Below are positions 12,501 through 25,145 of a DNA stretch of 64,000 bases, one piece after another. Positions within the stretch are counted from its first letter, which is position 1, and the number at the start of each line of letters is the position of its first letter. This DNA is from Cunninghamella blakesleeana (lineage: Eukaryota; Mucoromycota; Mucoromycetes; Mucorales; Cunninghamellaceae). The stretch lies in the NCBI GenBank assembly GCA_017871115.1, contig JAFCIZ010000006.1:2170001-2234000 (forward strand). Direction: 5' to 3'. The position numbers and the translations under genes are program-made. A model generated the notes under the pieces. The model ran no database searches. It was not told the origin of the DNA and saw nothing but the letters and a program-made list of their open reading frames with translations.

Positions 12501-13792
12501 TTTACCTATTCATCTTCTGTATTTATGCAATTTAGTAGTATACCTTTTTTATTGGAAATGATGGTGTAAAGCTGTCCTTCAACCGAGAAAGATTAATAAG
12601 TAAAAATTCCAAAAATTCTAAATCCAGAGCATCTATGGTAATTCGTAATTAATGATCATCGTGATGATTAAATAAATGTATACCCTGCCTCTTTTTTTTT
12701 TAATAGTAATAACAATAATAGTTACAATTATAATACTGATTTACCATTTTGATTATCAAATTTTCCATTTTGTCTATTTGCTTCAATAATGAGATACAAT
12801 ATTGTCAAGTATAAATCAATTTCTTTGAGTATATTTTCGGCGGAATCCATTGTTTTGTTATTTTGGCTATAGATGTATATATGTATAATTAGTGGTCTTA
12901 TTTAATAGTATGTATTTATATTAATTATAACCTAACTTTATTATATCAATTACCTAATTTGATATAATTGATTAAAGATACGTTTTAAACTTTGATATAG
13001 AGGATAAATAGCACCACAATTATAAAGAATTAGATTATTTTTTGTTAAGGATTCCATATAATCTGTTTTACTATAGTTGAGTTTTTGAAAATCACCTTTT
13101 TTTAAATAAATAAATAAATAAGTATTCAATGATAAGCTTATATTTTGATCAATATATCCATTATATATATCTATTTTATCTTATTTGAAACTTACCAAGA
13201 GCTATTACCAGTAGTTCATTTGCAGCTTCAATCCTTTGTTCATATACCGATTCTAGTTGATCTAGCAATTTTTCAATTCGTTGATTAAGATCTATATTTG
13301 ATATTAAATATAGTAAAGATAATAAAAGATTATTATATAAGTCTACATGTATCGGTTTGTCGTACTTTTCTCTCTTTCTTCCTTCCCTCTCTAATTTCAT
13401 TAAAATTTTACCTTCACAAGTATTATTTACCATTGTACCGTGCTGTTGGACTAATGAGTTAATTTCACAATAGTTGAAAAATTCGTCAAGTTCATACTCA
13501 AAACTATCAGTGTCAATATATTGATAATCGGAATGGGAAGGCTATTTATTTAATAAAATAAAAGGTTAAATAAGTATATTCGATATTCTTTGTACGTAAT
13601 TTATCATTGTATATAATTTATCATTATATACATTATATATTATATATTGTTATCATTAATAATGCTATTATTAATGTTATTTTAATTATTATTGCATTTA
13701 TTGTTATAACCTACTTGCTTTGTAATTGTCTTCATCGCTTGATTTAATTGCCTTCGATCAAGTAATACATCATTTTCACCATTATCTTCCAT
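9572..13792 (-). CDS. FAR11: STRIPAK complex subunit, Far11/STRIP1 family (N1221 + DUF3402)
   Basis: Eleven exons: 13792-13715, 13541-13196, 13095-12954, 12866-12745, 12632-12544, 12421-12310, 12217-11613, 11493-11256, 11145-10799, 10689-10584, 10503-9572; 1038 residues. Near the N-terminus YQYIDTDSFEYELDEFFNY matches the start of N1221 in STRIP1 and Far11. Later blocks fit the same family: KEIDLYLTILYLIIEANR, LLLIWKTILSTLGGT, VLLTTATNK, YFSQLLVDSGCMLLILKIFG, FKRVYKISHPMVELYALKNL and VNMKMISAIYFHCRPDL. By family this is a helical scaffold of the striatin-PP2A-kinase complex, which governs septation, hyphal fusion, sexual development and mating arrest. The last exon carries acidic low-complexity inserts (D/E/N-rich, about residues 780-1030), longer than in animal STRIP1. 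All eleven junctions keep frame. Confidence 0.87.
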
Positions 13793-14216
13793 AACTGTGT
13801 ATTTTACTGTATCAAGTCAAACTATATATGCTATTTTTTCGTTAGATATTTTTAAAAAGTGTGAAGAAGAGATTATAAAAGTTGTATCAATACGTATTTT
13901 TTTTTAATATAAAAATGTTGCTATTATTGTATTATTTTATTTTTCAAAGCTGAAAGAAATATTGCATTCCGTAATACTAATTATTTATATTTTGGTGATT
14001 TATATTTACATTCGATATAACTATTATTTTCAAACAAAAACAAAAGATGCCCTCAATATAATATCGTAATCCTCTAAAACTAAAAGAAAGAAGAAAAAGA
14101 AAAAAAACCAAAAACTAAAGAGAAGAAGAAGGAAGCGAAAAGAAATTCATCCATTTTATAATCTTTATTTAAAATCCCGATTTTTTTTTACAAATATTTT
14201 ACAAAACTTTATTTTT
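13793..14216. other. Spacer between SEC24 3' end and FAR11 start
   Basis: About 420 bp. It contains a purine-rich stretch at about 14078-14140 on the plus strand. It serves as 3' region of SEC24 and promoter of FAR11, both minus strand. No gene seen. Confidence 0.6.
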
Positions 14217-14342
14217 TTAATATCTATATGCCCAATAGTTTGTACTTGAAACAAAGTTTTCATGTTTTTCTCGTTCCAGCTATATAAAATTATAAATAAT
14301 AGAACATTATAAATTAAAATATATAAAAAAAATTCGTTAATG

Positions 14343-14374
<32 letters not shown>

Positions 14375-17300
14375 ATTTTTATTTACCTCTGATTGGATGC
14401 GCTTATGGATAAGGCATAAATAATCAACATAACACATTTGATTAAAAGTTTCATCTTCTACCAATAATTTAACGAATTCATTTTCAATATCAAGACCTTG
14501 ACGAATAATAGTTAATCTAGCTCCCGAAGATCTATTATTATCAAGTGAATCTACAAGCTGGTTATATCGAGCAGATATATCATTATCTAGATACTGTAAC
14601 TTCTCCTAAGTAAATAAAAAAATATTAGGAATGAGTTAGATTCAAAAAAAAAAAAAAAAAATCGTCTGAATATTATATAAATCAATTATTAGTTTTCTTA
14701 CAAGTTGAGGATTTATTTGATCTAATCTATCTACACCAAAGAGTCCTTGAAGATAACTAGCTTGTGTATTGCTTCCAATCCAAATAAATCTTTTGTCATC
14801 AGCGTCTATTTTTTTTAAAAAGAAATAAGTATATATATAAATAAAAAGATTAAATTTATGCATACATTAATATTTTAGGTTTTATGGTCTTTATTTTTGT
14901 TAAAATCATTGATAGTATTTTTACCTATAAAATAAATACTATTGTTTTTTAACCGTTGATATGATAATCGTTCTAATGGCCATACTAATGGCTGTTCAGG
15001 ATTCTATATGTATAATATGTATTATATTAGTAAAAAAACGTATATAATACCAAAAATAAGATCCATATTAAAATATATTTATGTAATATTTATATATTAC
15101 CATGATAAATAATAGGTCCAATTGAACCATAGTTGGATAAAACCATTTCATTGTACCAGCAATACTCATACATTTCATTCTACGCATGTTGTATACACGA
15201 TTATCAGGGGTTAATGATAAATCCTTCCTTAAAACTTGAGATTTTTTTAAAGCCAAAGTGATTAGTGGAAGCATTTTAAATGATTCAGGTAAAATAAGCT
15301 GACCAGGAGCTGCGGAAGATGCACAGTGTTTTCTATAAGCTGTTAATATTTTAATACATTCTTTATCCAAGTCATTTGATATGGTTTCAGTACCTCGAGT
15401 AATGGAATTTGTAATAGCTATTAATATATAAAAAAGAAGAAAAAGACTGTGTTTAAGATTTTTTATCCATTTGTCTATATTATATATTATATATCATATA
15501 TATATTACAAACCTTTTTTTGCGATAAAATTGATAGTTGTATCAAAATCAGAATTTTTAAATATTACACTAACGGACGTTGAAACAGATAATGCTAAATT
15601 ATGGACACGAACACGCCTTTCACCACTTTGTGTTGTATAAAGCAAAGCACATTGTAAATATGCCTCTTTGTTTTCAGATAATTTTCCATCTAGACCAACA
15701 GAAAATGCAATAGATTTATCAGAATCAATACCACCAAGTTCAATATCTGTAGAATTTGTCATGTAAAAGTTTCCATATTGATCGTCTATTTTTAAACCTA
15801 TTTAATAAATAACATTTATAAAATAACCCATAAACGTTAATAATAATAATTATATACATGTATACATTCTTTAAGTAAAGCTGTTATTTCTAACAAGCCA
15901 TTTACCATTTGAACATCGTAACCTAAGAGCACCATTATATCCTTGTTCACGTTGAAGGCTATGTTGTAAATCAAAAGTAAAAGCACCACCATATTGACGA
16001 TCATTAAAATCAGGGAAATAATGAGTATCACCACCAGTTAAAGATGATAAAACACCTATATATAATAAAATATGCACACGTATATATCAGATACTAATAA
16101 TAAAATAATAATGTATTTTTATACTAATTTTTAAATATTTATATATTATCTTTTACCTAAAGTACACACATCTATATATGCTTGTAGAGGGAATAACCAT
16201 AGATCAATACATACGCCTTCATTAACACATTCTATTCCCAAAGTATGATAATCACCATTTTGTGGAATAAAAAGCTGTTTTTCCTTATCCGTTCCATAAA
16301 GTTTAACATCATCCCGATTTTTCAATGCACCTGGTCCAGAAGTTGGTAATGAAGTGTGAAAGATATGTAATTTTCCTCCATTAGGTTTCTATTATAGTAG
16401 AATAATATATATATTAATAATTGATGCAGATAATAATATTTTAAATAACATTTGTATCTAGTATTGTTTACCAATGCCATCAATGCACCTTTTACGACTG
16501 GCATAAACACAGATGTTGAGGTTTTATTTTTACTAAATAAAAGAGGAAGATTATCCAAAAGATCCTCAATGACTAGCTTTGATTCTTGAGGATCTACAAA
16601 TAACCCATCAGAAAGCGGTAAAAACATTTCTTCAATATCTGATACTACCATCATACTAGCTTGTTCTAAAGTTGCCTACAATATACAATATATATATATA
16701 CATATTATTCTTAGTTGATAACTCCTATTATTTTTTGCAATATAAATTTTAAAGTAATAGTTTTTTACCTTCAAGTTATAAAAGTGTATTGTAGTATCAT
16801 ACGTAACAATTGCAATTTTAGCATTAGAATCAAGCGATTTAGCTTGATATAAAGTTTTTTTTAAAGCTTCACAGAAAGTTGATAACATACCGCTTTGAAT
16901 AGCACTCCAAGAGACATCAATAGCAAACATAATATGAAGTGGGGTAGGTTGACGAGTCCAATATAAACTAGGTACTGGAAATTCTACTGTCCCAACTCGT
17001 AATTCCGGTCGTTGGTCCGTATCCATTCTTTTACCTGACATATCTAAAGGACCAAAATAATCAGAAGGTACTAGAAACAATTACAATAAAGGAATATTAA
17101 TTACATTAGTTCACCATGATTATTATTTATTTATTTATATTTTATCTATTTATTATTTTATGATTCTTATGTTTTTAATTACCATCATTATCAAAATCAC
17201 ATAAATTACAAATGAATTTACGACCTCCATCAATAAAATTGCACCATGGATTGATATACCCTTTACAGCGACTACATCTTATTGGGCCATCCTCTGAAGT

Positions 17301-18891
17301 AGAAGCTAATAAAACAGGATCATCATGAGCATGTAATTTTGCCAATGGTTGAACAATGACGCCAAATGGTATATGGGCGTCTTCTAGTAATTGCGAGTTT
17401 TGAGGAATTTCTCTAAGAGTACTTCTAATAAATCTAGGGTTACTATTGCCTTTTTTTTTTTAAAAAAAATAAAAAAAGAAGGATAGAAGAAAAAAGACGA
17501 GAGACAAAGGTCAATTTATCAAATTAGTAGTAATAATTATATTATTTATTATTATCCATTACCTTGATCAACTACCTTAAAATCAGTACAAGCCAATGGT
17601 GGAGCATCTTTTGAACAAGTGCTAAACTCATTTTGTAAATAATATTCTTGATCTTTCATCTGAGTTTGGGGTGGAGCAGGGATTTGATTAGGATCAATTT
17701 TATTTTTAGGTGGAGGAGGGGGAGCATCAACACCAGAAGAATTAGAGGCATATCCGTTATTCTGATTCAATTGTGTTTGTTGTTGTTGTAAATGTTGGTA
17801 CTGATTAGTTTGTGATGGTATTTGATTATATTGTTGTAAAACAGGCTCTGTTTTGGGTGGGGGCGTGGGTGGTAGTGAACTTGGCGATGGTGCTTGATTC
17901 AAGGATGCATAAACCCGTTTACTTCTACCAGGTCTATTTTGTTGTTGTTGTTGTTGTTGTTGCTGCTGCTGTTGCTGCTGTTGCTGTTGTTGCTGTTGTT
18001 GCTGTTGTTGCTGTTGTATAAGATTAGTAACGGGAGGTTCCTGAATTGACATATTTTGCATTTGATTCGAAACAAAAGGTAAGGATGAATTGGATCCAGT
18101 CATACCCGAAGATAAAGATGATACCCCTGATGATGACAATTGAAGTTGTGGACGTTGTTGTATATGATTTGATACAGGTGATCCATGAATAGGTGTTATA
18201 TTTTTATTATTAGCTACCAAAGGTGAATTTGATCTCACTATACTAGTAGGAGAAGGTGATGATCCCAGTGGAGGTGGACGTTGTTGTTGTACTTGGTTTG
18301 ATATAGATGATCCATGAATAGGTGAGTTTTTTGATTGGTTATCAACTTGAAAAGGTGAACCTGTTCTATTCATACTAACCGGGGATGGTGTAGGTCCAGG
18401 ATATAATGGGCGCTGTTGCTGTTGTTGTTGTATTGGTGGCGGTGTTTGATTCACAGGTAGTGGAGGTCTTTGTTGTTGTATCATCCCAGATGGCGGTGGA
18501 CGTTGATGTATTTGCTGAATAAACTGCTGATTATTTGATGGTACAAAGTTTGGTCTTTGGATATTTTGTATTTGACCTATTAAAAAAAGATTAACGCGAC
18601 GTATAATAAGGGAGATAAAATACCAATATTATTAAAATAATCAGTTTATATTCTTTATCTAATAATATTAATATTTATTTGTTTACCATTATGCATATTA
18701 TTTTGAATTGGTGGTGAGGGAGCCGGTCTTGCTTGAAAACTCTGTTGACTTGATAAATTATTCCTCAAAGGTTGCTGAAAATATGATGAAGGCGGAGGAC
18801 CATTCGGTTGCTGATTGTTTTGATCAGGTCTATATACTTGTTGTTGATTACTAGCTGATGCATTTGGTGGATAATGTGGTGAATTATTCAT
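14217..18891 (-). CDS. SEC24: COPII coat cargo-adaptor subunit Sec24
   Basis: Thirteen exons: 18891-18687, 18576-17563, 17449-17183, 17070-16769, 16675-16472, 16388-16157, 16055-15906, 15797-15513, 15417-15101, 15003-14925, 14805-14702, 14605-14387, 14279-14217; 1146 residues. The first 400 residues are a disordered P/Q/S-rich region with a 26-glutamine tract. Then come [13 protein letters not shown], the zinc finger ([16 protein letters not shown], then CNLCDFDN), the trunk ([13 protein letters not shown]), the beta-sandwich and helical domains, and a gelsolin-like end ([19 protein letters not shown]). Sec24 pairs with Sec23 and reads ER-export signals on cargo. The usual C-terminal helix ends at [12 protein letters not shown]; exon 13 would add about 20 residues ending NYWAYRY. 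The SEC24C/D-type order is likely but the isoform class is not certain. Confidence 0.93.
17939..18016 (-). repeat. CAA/CAG tract encoding 26 glutamines in SEC24
   Basis: 78 nt of mixed CAA and CAG codons on the gene strand, in frame, in the disordered N-terminal region of SEC24. The mixed codons argue for a selected or old tract rather than a fresh single-codon expansion. Confidence 0.95.
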
Positions 18892-19050
18892 TTCGCATAT
18901 CTAATAAAAAAAAAATACAACAAAGTAAAATAAAACAAACTGTATATATTGGTATTATATAATATTTTATTTTAAATTGAAAAGAGAAGTAAAAATATAA
19001 AATCGAAATTTTATAAAAAAGGCGGCGTTTTAAATTTTTAAAAAAAATTA

Positions 19051-22000
19051 TTATTTGCAATTTGGCTTTCTGGCTTTGCGTAACTAAAGAAAATATGAGA
19101 TTGAGTATGTGATTAGTATTGAATACAAAAGTGATACTAAAAGCATTTCTTTTTTTTAACATTTATATCATATATCATGTATTTTATAAATCTTACCATC
19201 GGATTATTGATTAATGTTAAAGCTAAAAACCAGCGAGTTCTTGCACGCATAGAATGTATATCTCTTTTTATTTTAGAACCAACAGTATTCACTTTTAGTT
19301 TTTCCATATCTACCTGTAGTCTATGTATTCTACAAAGACCTAAACTACAATGTTTATAAACTATGTGGTGCATAACACATTCTAAAAACAATAAAACTAC
19401 AGGATTATTGTACTCATGTTCTGCTTTGAGCTATTATCCATATATATAATGAAAATAATAATAGTAGTAATAGTGATAAAGGTAAAGGTAGGGAAAGTAA
19501 AGCAGTTAATAATTACAAATTCATTGCAATATATATTTATATGCATGTATTACCATTCCACAATAACCAATAAATCCGCCATCGCCACGTCGTACACTCC
19601 AAGTTTCTGCATTTCTATCTACCCGTAAACTAAATAATGGATATCGAAGTACCAATTTGAGAGTTCTTAAGATGTAGGATGTCAAAGCGCGGGTTACTGA
19701 GGTAAACATCATAAAGTACCAATAGTGTAATAGAGGTGATCGGTTTCGAATAACAAAATCTGTTCCATTTTCTAAAAAAATAATTTTTGTGATACGTTTT
19801 TGAATCATTTGTACGATCAAGGCAATAAAAAAGCTTGCAAAAAAAGCCCCTATATCAATAAAATTTTAATAAAAGCGAGTAATTAGTTTTTAGAAATAAT
19901 TTCAGTATAGTTGTATTCATGTACCATAACCAACATGACTTAAAATTGTATCTCTTGCTCTTTCCAATTGTATAGCCATCACTACAAACGTTCCAATTAT
20001 AGCAACTTCAACCATAAAATATAAAGTACCAGTAAAACCTACATTTAATTTTATAAAATAAATAATAATAATTAATTTAATCAGTGTGTTAGCTAAATTA
20101 AAAATTATCATTTACAATAAATTTACCAAAACTTACCAAAACCTACACAGACACCAAAAAATCGAATTGCATCATCCAAATCAATGCTATTTTATTTATT
20201 TATTCACCTAATTATTAGATTCTTAATGTATAAAATAAAATTTCTTTATGTTATCAAACTTACTCGTTATTCTTCTTTCCTTTAAATAAGCCATAATTTC
20301 CTTGACGAATGTTTATGATATCTTTTGTAACTCGTCTGAGAATACCTAGAGCAAATACCATACAAACTATATATAAATATATAGTTTATAAAAAGTAAAG
20401 CATATTTTTAATATATATATATTTATATATATATTATTTATATTATTTATATTTATTTAACTTAATTTGATATTATATACTCACAAAAACCTGCACCTAG
20501 TACTGTAAGGTAGACTGCTATTTTCATAAGATAAAACGTTCTTTCTGCAAAAGCCATAGGGTTTGGTTTATACTGAAGTTGAGAAAGATATGGAGTCCAT
20601 AAACATATATGAGTTGGAACAGTGCCACCTACACCAATAAGTTGAGTTAGCAATACTGGTATCTATTAATAATAAGAATAATAATAAGAATAATAATAGC
20701 AATGATATAAACTAAAAAGCTTTTTTTCTATTGACTTTTTCTGTATTCATTTATATCCATATCTTTATTATATTTATATATCTAATACCAACTGACTTAA
20801 ACAATATAATAAAACTGAGAGAGATATTTTAACAATATACGGAATTCTATTTACGTACATAATAAAAGAACAAGTAAAAAATATAGAATTAGCTATGATT
20901 CAACCTTTAATTTAGTATATATTTGGTTTATGTTTACCTAATAAATTCATTAATACCAAATAATCTTCGTATCCAGCGCTTCCATAAAAATAAGTAATCC
21001 CATAAATAATATAGAATTTTTGATCTTGAATTATACAATTCCCAAAAACGACTTAATAATGAGATTTTAGCTCTCGCCTATAATGAAACCAACCATTTAT
21101 AATAAAATAAATTTAATTGCTAGAATACTAATATATAAAACTAATATTATTTACAGTATTGAAATTGATTGAATATTTGAACGACACATTTACTTTTACC
21201 TTTATATTAATTTTTTTTCTCTTGATAAGTTGCTTCACATACATTTCTTCAATATCTTTTACATGTAAAAACTCTAAACGGCATACATCACAAGGATGGA
21301 AGGTAATTGCATGTACAACAAAATAAGAGAGCACAATAAGATTCACAACAAACAAAGGAATGAGATTGATTATGTTTAAAATCAAAAACGGAATATCACG
21401 AGCATAGGTAATAACATAAGCCGGTAAATCTAATGATATTCGTAGACCAAATATTACTAACACACAATATAGACCTTGAAATTCAAACGAAAAAAAAGAA
21501 ACAGATAGTAAAAAAGAAACTAAGTTAATCAAATAATCATAAAATAAACATATAGTAATATAAAAAATAGTATTTTTTTTTTATTTACCAAGAATATTTG
21601 CAAGTCGAGATCTGACACTGGCATGATAGCATAAAAATAACTAAACAAAAACAAATAAAACATATAAATGTATTAAATAACCCAACATTACCTTACTTGT
21701 TTAATTCTCATTTTTTATAGTAATTTGTTTTTACAGGATAAAAGTAAACAGCGTATAAAAAAAATGATAAAAAGATTTCTAATATACCAAAAATAAAATA
21801 AATAAATGAATAGGTAAGTTGAAATAACGTTAACAAATAAAGTATATTCCATAATTAATTTAATTATGTACCAATGATCTTTGCTGCACGGGGTAGCCAT
21901 TCATGAAATATACTTGATTGTGAGTTTATAATATTCCAAGCTTCGTTAAAGATGAATGAACCTATGTAAGTAATTTAGTAAATATCTTTTATTTATATAT

Positions 22001-22108
22001 GTATACAACTATTTTCAGTATTAATATTATAACTTGCCAATAATAAGAAAGATACATAAAAGTGCTGGATGCGAAGGTTGTCGACATAAAAAACGAGCTG
22101 GTCTATAT

Positions 22109-22152
<44 letters not shown>

Positions 22153-22615
22153 ATATTTTAAATAAATAATTTATATATATGCATTATCTTTCATATTTGT
22201 TATTTTATGGCTATCATTATTAATTTACGGAGGATACCGAAACTTTGAGAACTTTGCCATGATAGCAAATAGAGCAGGAACAATAAAAAAATTACTTAAA
22301 GAGAGATATTGAAATATCGAAGACACTACGAAAAAAATTAAAATAATAATAATAATAAAATATTAAAATAAAAATGAATAAATAAATCGCGATTAATACC
22401 ATACAAATTACTAACTTTTTGAACATATTTTATATAGTGTTGTTAATTTAATATCTACATAAAGACCAGCATAAATATATGTGAAACATGGAGGGAAAGC
22501 ACGTGAACCATATATTGAAATTACCTATTTAAATATAAAAAGAAGTACATATATATTCATTTGTTTATTATTTGTATTTCCATTTGCATTAATATTATTA
22601 TTATTTTTAATAGTA

Positions 22616-22646
<31 letters not shown>

Positions 22647-23626
22647 ATTACTATAAATCTTGTTAGAGGAGGAATAGTTAAGTCTATAGGTACAATAGAA
22701 TCCCTAATAACACCTGTTGATAAATTAGAAATCGATATTTTATTTTGATCAAGAAACTGCCAAGTAAATACAACGGACCTATCGAAAGCAAGCTCATACA
22801 ATACAGCTTGCTTATCAGGTATATTCAATGAAGGTAAAAAAGTAAGGTTCTAATAAAATATATAAAGAGAGAAAGGAGTGAAATGAGAAAAAAATTAAGA
22901 TACATAAGAGTGAAGTTTAAAATCCCGACTTTTCCTTTTTTGGCTTTTCCTTACCATAGCTCCATCATCGACAAAATACTGAATATATGATGTTTTTACA
23001 GGAATAGTTTGTTTTATTGGTGTATTAGCAATAGAAGTAATTTTATTTCCAGTTGAACTAAAATTACTACCATTATCGTTATATAAAAATCCGCTTGGTT
23101 TATGTCTGTTTTGACCAACACATCCACCAACTAGTATAAAGAGTAAAATAATTAATTAGTTTTTCACAGTAATAAATATTAAGATATATATACGTAACAT
23201 ACTATAAATTACCTGTAGCAACTGAAATAATAACATTTGATAACGACACATTAACTATATTTATTTTTTAAAAGAAATAAATTGCTATTATTTTTTCTAA
23301 TTTATAATATACTATTTCTTTTTATTATTATTTTCAGTACCGTATTGTTGACCATAATAAATCCAATCATTATATTGGTTTGTAGTCCAGCCATTTTGCA
23401 ATTTATTTATTTGACTTAAATGACCATCCAAAATTAAATTTTGTTTTCTGTTTAATCGTTCCCAGCATTCAGTTGAAAAAGCAACTTTAGATAAGAGATA
23501 CTACGCATTAGTTTATCTTATCTTTATTTTTTCTTTTTTTAGGTTGGACTATTTTTTTTTAATACCACTAAAAACTAGATCCCAAAAAGTGAATAAAATA
23601 ATTATACTTGAAGACAATTTAAACAT
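19051..23626 (-). CDS. STRA6-like multi-pass receptor/transporter (RBP-receptor family) with a luminal or extracellular N-domain
   Basis: Twenty-one exons: 23626-23566, 23484-23341, 23254-23213, 23130-22955, 22849-22652, 22524-22416, 22325-22229, 22102-22038, 21961-21872, 21778-21735, 21640-21589, 21474-21200, 21077-20938, 20846-20789, 20662-20485, 20345-20264, 20186-20137, 20038-19925, 19849-19554, 19430-19197, 19083-19051; 845 residues, whole-codon sum. A signal-like start (LSSSIIILFTFWDLVFS) is followed by about 220 non-membrane residues, then at least eight hydrophobic segments. Blocks resemble vertebrate STRA6 in order: LFLCYHASVRSRLA, RIPYIVKISLSVLLYCLSQL, FLENGTDFVIRNRSPLL, ILRTLKLVLRYPLFSLRVDR, ETWSVRRGDGGFIGYCGM and ARTRWFLALTLINNPML. 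STRA6 takes up retinol from its carrier protein; the fungal ligand is unknown. Intron 8 has a GC donor. The match is by memory, so confidence is moderate to good. Confidence 0.72.
22111..22148. repeat. (TA)19 microsatellite in a STRA6-like intron
   Basis: Pure TA dinucleotide run of 38 bp inside intron 7, ending just upstream (plus-strand sense) of the exon 7 3' side. Its length is likely polymorphic. Confidence 0.9.
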
Positions 23627-23890
23627 TTTTTAATTTGAAGTTATTAAAATAAGTAAAAAAATGATATTTATTGTTAAAAAAATACAGTACTGTTTTTATA
23701 CAAAGATAAGATATAAAAAGGGGAATGTATATTTTCAAAAGCAATCCTCCTTTTTATGCCGATTCCAATCAATGGACCAATCATTTGAGCGTAAAAAAAT
23801 TGTATTACATATGAACTATAAAAATGATGATGTAACTTTATAAATTGAAAGTAGCTACTTTATTTAAAATTGATTATAAAAGCGTAAATG

Positions 23891-23921
<31 letters not shown>

Positions 23922-23929
23922 GCTATATA
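23627..23929. other. Spacer between FUR1 3' end and the STRA6-like start
   Basis: About 300 bp shared by the 3' end of the UPRT gene and the promoter of the STRA6-like gene. It contains a palindromic T18A13 tract at 23891-23921, directly after the UPRT stop. The 60-codon plus-strand frame here looks fortuitous. Confidence 0.55.
23891..23921. repeat. T18A13 self-complementary tract after the UPRT stop
   Basis: Eighteen T followed by thirteen A, starting 9 bp past the UPRT stop codon. It is the clearest example of a T(n)A(n) element seen many times in this window, for example 17451-17468, 31582-31600, 57847-57861 and 63817-63850. Confidence 0.9.
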
Positions 23930-25145
23930 TTAAAATCCAGTATTCATCAATCTATCACCTACATCACCTAAACCAGGTCGAATGAATCTATGATGATCAA
24001 TTTTTTTTTTAAAAAAAGCGTTTTATTAGATGACTATTCTTATTATGTATTTACTCTCCCACTCTTTATATATATCACATTATAATTTTATTACCCTTTA
24101 TCATCTAATACTTCATCCACAGCTGCAACGTACACTTGAATATCAGGGTGTTCTTTTTGTAGTCTAGTTATACCTGGTCGAGACTATTAGATTAAAAAAA
24201 TAATATGTACATACGTAATGTAAAATAATAATAATAATAATAATAATGATTAAAAAAATGATGATCAGTTTCATATGATATTAATGATAAATAAGAATGA
24301 TTATTCAAATGACTTACACCTAAGACACCAACAAATTTAATATTTTTACCAGGAACACCCCATTCTTTTAAAATATTCACAGTAGCTACTGCAGTATTAC
24401 CTATTTAGTTAAATGAAAATACGTACACACCAGAATAAATAAATAAATACGTATATGTTTAATTATTATTATTATTATTCCCCCCAAAAAAAGTATAAAA
24501 CTCTCACACCTATGTAAAAATTCATTTATATATACCTGTAGCTATAATTGGGTCCAATACATAACATAAATCTACTTCTGGGTATTCTGGAAGTTTATTA
24601 TAATATTCAACAGGTTGAAGTGTTACCTTTTCACGATATATACCCAAGTGTAATACTGGGGCATCAGGGAATAAGTTCAAAAAAGCTATTTAATAAACAA
24701 AGTAAATAATTAGTATGTTAATAATATTATCATCACTCTATTATATCTTATCATTTTATATTCACTTTTTACCATTAACCAAACTTAACCCCGAGCGTAA
24801 AACAGGAACTAAAGCAACACGTTGTTTTACTTCAGCAGCTTGATAAGGCTCATATGGAGATAAAAGCTTTTATATATGCAGGACAATAATAATAATAATA
24901 GTAATACATAGAATATATCAAAACTCTTCAAGGAATATATCAACTTTTATAGATACATATATATTCATATAACTTACAGTTTTTTCGTGTGTAATAGGTA
25001 TATCAATTGTAGCTTCGTAACTTAACATTGATGCCAAATCATTAACAAGTTCTCTAGTTACTTTAGAAGTTTGATTAGCTTCACGTAACTGTGATAACTT
25101 GGTAGCTACTAAAGGATGTTTACTAATGTGTAAAGAGCCGGCCAT
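23930..25145 (-). CDS. FUR1: Uracil phosphoribosyltransferase (FUR1 / URC6 type)
   Basis: Six exons: 25145-24978, 24866-24773, 24685-24536, 24400-24318, 24183-24095, 23987-23930; 213 residues (yeast Fur1 is 216). The enzyme joins uracil and PRPP to give UMP. Visible signatures are [18 protein letters not shown], the PRPP loop [16 protein letters not shown] (about 127-142), and the uracil-binding C-terminus [18 protein letters not shown]. The N-terminus [20 protein letters not shown] is also standard. It is divergent from a URC1-like gene at 25555, sharing a 409-bp promoter. In Lachancea kluyveri and fission yeast, UPRT and a GTP-cyclohydrolase-II-like protein are both members of the uracil catabolism (URC/urg) set, so this pairing suggests a role in uracil breakdown as well as salvage. 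Confidence 0.95.

Noticed and set aside
17812..18021. Plus-strand frame with valine/alanine runs in SEC24
   Set aside because: Antisense shadow of the poly-glutamine and proline-rich coding region.
19051..23626. Meckelin/TMEM67 or CLPTM1 identity for the 21-exon membrane protein
   Set aside because: C-terminal blocks and their order fit STRA6; no meckelin cysteine-rich region.
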